NCBI GenBank assembly: GCA_022360735.1 | Contig: JAKSCF010000409.1 | Span: 1 to 10,248 of the forward strand | DNA from: Clostridia bacterium | GTDB taxonomy: Bacteria; Bacillota_A; Clostridia; Peptostreptococcales; JAAYPU01 | Length of the DNA stretch: 10,248 nucleotides | Reading direction: 5' to 3' | Shown here: positions 7,476 through 10,248 of the stretch, one piece after another | Numbering within the stretch: the stretch's first letter is position 1 | Layout: every line of letters begins with the position of its first letter | Position numbers and translations under genes: made by a program | The notes under the pieces: generated by a model | What the model was told of the DNA's origin: nothing | Database searches by the model: none | What the model saw: only the letters and a program-made list of their open reading frames with translations

Positions 7476-8544
7476 TGACTTGTATTTGAATAGGGTTAAA
7501 AAATTAAAAAATAATATGAAAAAGAATGGTATATCTATTTTACTATTATCTAAGCCTGAGGATAAATACTATTTTTCTGGATTTTTATCATCCAATTACT
7601 ACATAGTCTTTACAGATAAGGATAATTTTTTAGTAACGGATTTCAGATATTTGGAAGCAGCTGAATCAAAAAAAGAATTATTTGAAATCATTCAGATTAA
7701 CAACCATTTTACTATATTTGATTTTTTAAAAAAATACGATAAAATGGTTTTAGGTTTTGAGGAAAAACATATGACTGTCTTGGAATTTAAGAAACTAAGA
7801 AGTGTTTTTCCTCTCAAACGGCTTTCATTTGTTCAAGAAATGATTGAACAGCAAAGAATGATAAAAGATGATGAAGAAATTGTTCATATCAAGCGTGCCG
7901 CAGCCATTGCAGATGATGCTTTTACTCATATTTTAGATTTTATAAAACCTGGTGTAACGGAGAAGGAAATTGCACTGGAATTAGAGTTTTTTATGAAAAA
8001 ATCAGGTGCATCCCATTTATCCTTTGATAGTATTGTTGCTTCTGGGTATCAATCGTCAAAACCTCATGCCGGTGCAAGTGATAAAGTCGTTGAAGACGGA
8101 GATATACTCACTATGGATTTTGGCTGTGTTGTTAATGGGTATTGTTCAGATATGACAAGAACCTTAGCAGTGGGAAATATTGATCATGAACAAAAAGAAG
8201 TCTATGAGATTGTTAAAAAAGCTCAACGAGAAGCATTAGATACTATTTGTGCCGGTAAAAAGGCTTCCTATATTGACAAGACTGCCAGAGCTGTCATTGA
8301 ATCAGCAGGGTATGGCAATTATTTTGGCCATGGGCTGGGCCACGGTGTTGGTCTGGAGGTTCATGAATTACCTCGGCTTAACCCAACTTATGATACCCAA
8401 CTTGCAAAGAACATGGTTGTAACTGTAGAACCAGGCATATATCTGCCCCAAAAATTTGGTGTTCGAATTGAAGATTTGGTAGTTGTATTAGAAGATGGCA
8501 TACAAAATCTTACTTCATCTAAAAAAGAACTTATAGTGGTATAA
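7468..8544 (+). CDS. M24-family Xaa-Pro aminopeptidase
   Basis: Cytosolic dinuclear-metal peptidase that removes an N-terminal residue preceding proline (Xaa-Pro aminopeptidase, YqhT/PepP-like). It has a creatinase-type N-terminal domain (to about residue 130) and a pita-bread catalytic domain. Counting from TTG 7468, the metal ligands are D217 (TMDFG), D228 (CSDMTRT), H292 (second GH of FGHGLGHGVGLEVHE), E321 (VTVEPGIYLP) and E335 (GVRIEDLVVV); the substrate-pocket KPHAGAS is also present. All ligands are intact and the length (about 350 aa) is typical. The start is uncertain: TTG 7468, TTG 7480 and TTG 7486 are in frame. TTG 7486 gives the family-like opening NRVKKLKNNMKKNGI but has no good SD, while GGGAGAAG (7451-7458) is 9 nt before TTG 7468. 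The 7468 frame overlaps the YlbF-family stop by 8 nt. The peptidase-efp pairing is common in Firmicutes. Dipeptidase versus aminopeptidase specificity is not resolved. Confidence 0.93.
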   Translation: MCNDLYLNRVKKLKNNMKKNGISILLLSKPEDKYYFSGFLSSNYYIVFTDKDNFLVTDFRYLEAAESKKELFEIIQINNHFTIFDFLKKYDKMVLGFEEKHMTVLEFKKLRSVFPLKRLSFVQEMIEQQRMIKDDEEIVHIKRAAAIADDAFTHILDFIKPGVTEKEIALELEFFMKKSGASHLSFDSIVASGYQSSKPHAGASDKVVEDGDILTMDFGCVVNGYCSDMTRTLAVGNIDHEQKEVYEIVKKAQREALDTICAGKKASYIDKTARAVIESAGYGNYFGHGLGHGVGLEVHELPRLNPTYDTQLAKNMVVTVEPGIYLPQKFGVRIEDLVVVLEDGIQNLTSSKKELIVV

Positions 8545-8567
8545 GGGTTAATAAAAGAATATTACAA

Positions 8568-8574
8568 TAGGAGG
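8568..8574 (+). promoter_or_regulatory. Strong SD of efp
   Basis: TAGGAGG at 8568-8574, 8 nt before ATG 8583, is a near-consensus ribosome binding site, in keeping with the high expression expected of EF-P. The peptidase-efp gap is 38 nt and shows no terminator hairpin. Confidence 0.8.
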
Positions 8575-8582
8575 TAAATTTT

Positions 8583-9140
8583 ATGATTTATGCAGGTGAT
8601 TTTAGAAAAGGTGTAACTTTTGAAATTAATGGACAACCGCATGTTATATTAGATTTTCAACACGTAAAGCCAGGTAAAGGATCTGCTTTTGTAAGAACAA
8701 AATATAAAAACATACTGACAGGTGCTACCAGAGAAGAAGCTTTTAATCCAAATGATAAATTCCCAAAGGCACATATTGAAACAAAACAAATGCAGTACTT
8801 GTATAATGATGGTGAACTATATTATTTCATGGATTTGGAAAGCTATGATCAAGTACCATTGACAAATGACCAAGTAGAGGATGCAATCATCTATTTAAGA
8901 GAAAATGATATGGCAACCATAAAGTTTTATAAAGGAAATGCTTTTCTGGTTGAACCACCAAATTTTGTTGAGTTACAAGTAACTGAAACAGAACCGGGCA
9001 TAAAAGGAGATACCGCTACTAATGTTACAAAAGCGGCAACAGTAGAGACCGGTGCTGTGATTCAAGTGCCAATTTTTATCGAAGAAGGGGAAGTTATTAA
9101 GATTGACACAAGAACAGGTGAATATTTGTCCAGAGCTTAA
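8583..9140 (+). CDS. efp: Translation elongation factor P
   Basis: Binds stalled ribosomes between the P and E sites and helps peptide-bond formation at consecutive prolines. It is 185 aa, the standard bacterial length. Domain I (residues 1-65) is KOW-like and carries the conserved loop [13 protein letters not shown] with tip lysine K32, the residue that other bacteria modify (by lysylation, or by 5-aminopentanol in B. subtilis). Domains II and III follow, ending in the family signature [15 protein letters not shown] lysine rather than arginine at the tip excludes the EarP/rhamnose type. No modification gene (epmA/epmB-like) is in the window, so the modification state is unknown. The gene is followed at once by an intrinsic terminator, so it appears to close the transcription unit. 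Confidence 0.98.
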   Translation: MIYAGDFRKGVTFEINGQPHVILDFQHVKPGKGSAFVRTKYKNILTGATREEAFNPNDKFPKAHIETKQMQYLYNDGELYYFMDLESYDQVPLTNDQVEDAIIYLRENDMATIKFYKGNAFLVEPPNFVELQVTETEPGIKGDTATNVTKAATVETGAVIQVPIFIEEGEVIKIDTRTGEYLSRA

Positions 9141-9145
9141 AAGCT
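9134..9145 (+). repeat. Small inverted repeat overlapping the efp stop codon
   Basis: AGCTT (9134-9138), a 2-nt spacer and AAGCT (9141-9145) form a perfect inverted repeat spanning the TAA stop of efp, directly before the terminator hairpin. The stem is short and could fold only with a widened loop. It may be chance or a minor 3' stabilising element. Confidence 0.35.
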
Positions 9146-9169
9146 AAAAAATCCCTATGGGATTTTTTT
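9146..9169 (+). terminator. Intrinsic (rho-independent) terminator after efp
   Basis: AAAAAATCCC (9146-9155), loop TAT (9156-9158) and GGGATTTTTT (9159-9168) form a perfect 10-bp stem with a 3-nt loop, ending in a run of seven Ts (9163-9169). Only three pairs are G-C, but the geometry and U-tract are standard. The matching A-tract on the 5' side means it could also work on the minus strand. It is the first terminator seen after aspS and separates efp from mltG. Confidence 0.85.
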
Positions 9170-9279
9170 CTGATTGATTACAAATTATATACCAAATATC
9201 TCCTGTAGTGAATTATACTAATTCGTATCAGCAAATGTTGGTTATTAATATGTTTTTAAGTAGTAATAAATTAAGACGA

Positions 9280-9288
9280 TGTTATAAT
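9280..9288 (+). promoter_or_regulatory. Probable extended -10 sigma-A promoter for mltG
   Basis: TGTTATAAT at 9280-9288 contains a consensus TATAAT (9283-9288) preceded by the TGn extension. No convincing -35 box lies 16-18 bp upstream (about 9259-9266 is GTAGTA-like), which fits an extended -10 promoter. Transcription would begin near 9295, giving a leader of about 40 nt before ATG 9336. Its place just after a terminator and before a new gene supports the call, though AT-rich intergenic DNA yields such matches by chance. Confidence 0.6.
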
Positions 9289-9309
9289 AATGGTTTTCAA
9301 AATAGGTTG

Positions 9310-9324
9310 CAATCGTTTAGATTG
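9310..9324 (+). repeat. Small hairpin abutting the mltG SD
   Basis: CAATC (9310-9314), loop GTTTA and GATTG (9320-9324) form a 5-bp stem whose last G is the first base of the GGGGG SD (9324-9328), 7 nt before ATG 9336. It could modestly affect ribosome access, but it is short and may be accidental. Confidence 0.35.
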
Positions 9325-9335
9325 GGGGACATAAT

Positions 9336-10248
9336 ATGAAAAAATTGATAGGATTGATACTACTAGCTTTTTTGTTGGTTTTGGGTTATATGTTTTTTAA
9401 CCAATATACAGAAAAAATGGCAATGCCAATGGATATGGAAAGCAATGAGTATATTGCAGTGGATATTCCTTCGGGAAGTACAACCGAAGATATTGCGAAT
9501 ATATTAAAAAATCATGGTTTAATACGCAGTGATTTTACATTTAAATATTTAAGTAGGAAAAAGAATTATGATGGTAAGTATCAAGCAGGAACTTATATGC
9601 TTGGTTTTAATATGTCCATGGAAGAAATTATGTCATTTATGAAGCAGGGCAGTGCAGAAAAAGATACGGTGAGATTTACGATACCGGAAGGGTATGATTT
9701 AAAAAGAGTAGCAGATGTTCTTGAAGAACAAGGTCTTATCGATAGAGAAGAATTTTTTGATATCATAGCTGATGGAGATTTTTCTTATGATTTTCTAAAA
9801 GATTTGCCAAAAGAAGAAAATAGGTTAGAGGGATTCTTGTTTCCTGATACCTACGAAATATATACCAATGCTTCTGAAGAAGAAATTATTGATAAAATGT
9901 TGACTCGGTTTGACCAACTATTTACGGATGAGTATTACCAACGCGTAGAAGAATTAGGGTTTTCCATAAAAGACATCATTACTTTAGCATCGATTATTGA
10001 AAGAGAATCTCTTTTGAATAAGGAAAGACCTATTGTTTCAAGTGTGTTTCATAACCGATTAGAAATTGATATGATGCTTCAATCCTGTGCTACGGTTCAA
10101 TATGTGTTGGGTGAAGTAAAACCAAAGCTTTCTACTGCCGATACACGAATTGAATCGCCATATAATACTTATCTGCATAAAGGTTTACCGCCTGGTCCTA
10201 TTGCATCACCCGGACTGGAGTCTATAAAAGCGGCATTATATCCTGAGG
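9336..10248 (+). CDS. mltG: Endolytic murein transglycosylase MltG, 5' part (3' end outside window)
   Basis: Membrane-anchored lytic transglycosylase (YceG family) that cleaves nascent glycan strands inside the chain and so helps end peptidoglycan synthesis. The frame is open from ATG 9336 to the window edge: 304 codons, with an estimated few dozen C-terminal residues missing. Residues 4-22 (LIGLILLAFLLVLGYMFF) form one N-terminal membrane helix, putting the rest outside the cytoplasm. A LysM-like subdomain follows (about 44-110, from VDIPSGSTTEDIANILKNHG), then FTIPEGYDLKRVADVLEEQG and the YceG core with LEGFLFPDTYEIY. The catalytic glutamate is probably E222 in LASIIERES, matching E. coli E218, followed by SSVFHNRLEIDMMLQS and ESPYNTYLHKGLPPGPIASPG. 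SD GGGGG (9324-9328) precedes the start by 7 nt. It has its own likely promoter after the efp terminator. Confidence 0.95.
   Translation, partial: MKKLIGLILLAFLLVLGYMFFNQYTEKMAMPMDMESNEYIAVDIPSGSTTEDIANILKNHGLIRSDFTFKYLSRKKNYDGKYQAGTYMLGFNMSMEEIMSFMKQGSAEKDTVRFTIPEGYDLKRVADVLEEQGLIDREEFFDIIADGDFSYDFLKDLPKEENRLEGFLFPDTYEIYTNASEEEIIDKMLTRFDQLFTDEYYQRVEELGFSIKDIITLASIIERESLLNKERPIVSSVFHNRLEIDMMLQSCATVQYVLGEVKPKLSTADTRIESPYNTYLHKGLPPGPIASPGLESIKAALYPE

Noticed and set aside
8563..8568. TACAAT as a -10 box for efp
   Set aside because: It runs into the SD (8568-8574), which would give a leader too short to carry the ribosome binding site, and no -35 box lies at the right distance.
9174..9202. TTGATT as a -35 box just after the terminator
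   Set aside because: The matching -10 position reads TATCTC, a poor box; the 9280-9288 element is much stronger.
1..10248. Mobile element, CRISPR array, phage, toxin-antitoxin or defence system
   Set aside because: No direct-repeat arrays, transposase or integrase motifs, tRNA genes or unexplained gene clusters were seen; every long plus-strand gene belongs to a known housekeeping family.

Overview
The window is an AT-rich stretch (GC by eye about one third) in which every supported gene lies on the plus strand and intergenic gaps are very short. Protein content and gene order (nadD-yqeK-rsfS, leuS, RNase J, a YlbF-family protein, Xaa-Pro peptidase-efp, mltG) point to a low-GC Firmicute, most likely class Clostridia. 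Genus cannot be read from this sequence. Four of the eight complete genes seem to start at GTG or TTG, and Shine-Dalgarno (SD) sequences are strong, which also fits Firmicutes.

Layout. 1-1339: 3' three quarters of aspS (aspartyl-tRNA synthetase), cut by the left edge. 1360-2903: nadD, yqeK and rsfS, tightly packed, with an SD-stop overlap and an 11-nt gene overlap. 2940-5384: leuS (leucyl-tRNA synthetase). 5431-7101: rnjA (ribonuclease J). 7146-7475: a YlbF/YmcA-family helical protein. 7468-8544: an M24 Xaa-Pro aminopeptidase overlapping the YlbF-family gene. 8583-9140: efp (elongation factor P). A compact intrinsic terminator follows at 9146-9169. A 166-nt gap then carries a likely extended -10 promoter, and mltG (endolytic murein transglycosylase) begins at 9336 and runs off the right edge.

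No terminator is visible between aspS and efp, so 1-9169 reads as one possible transcription unit centred on information processing. It covers tRNA charging (AspRS, LeuRS), NAD synthesis (NadD), hydrolysis of the synthetase by-product Ap4A (YqeK), ribosome silencing (RsfS), RNA decay (RNase J, perhaps the YlbF-family protein), and translation of proline-rich stretches with turnover of Xaa-Pro peptides (EF-P, peptidase). mltG begins a separate cell-wall unit.

I found no mobile element, CRISPR array, RNA gene, phage gene or defence system, and no gene of wholly unknown family. This is core-genome housekeeping sequence. The points worth a second look are local: aspS placed before nadD, the two synthetases flanking the Ap4A hydrolase gene, the YlbF-family gene beside RNase J, leuS without a leader, and the non-ATG starts.
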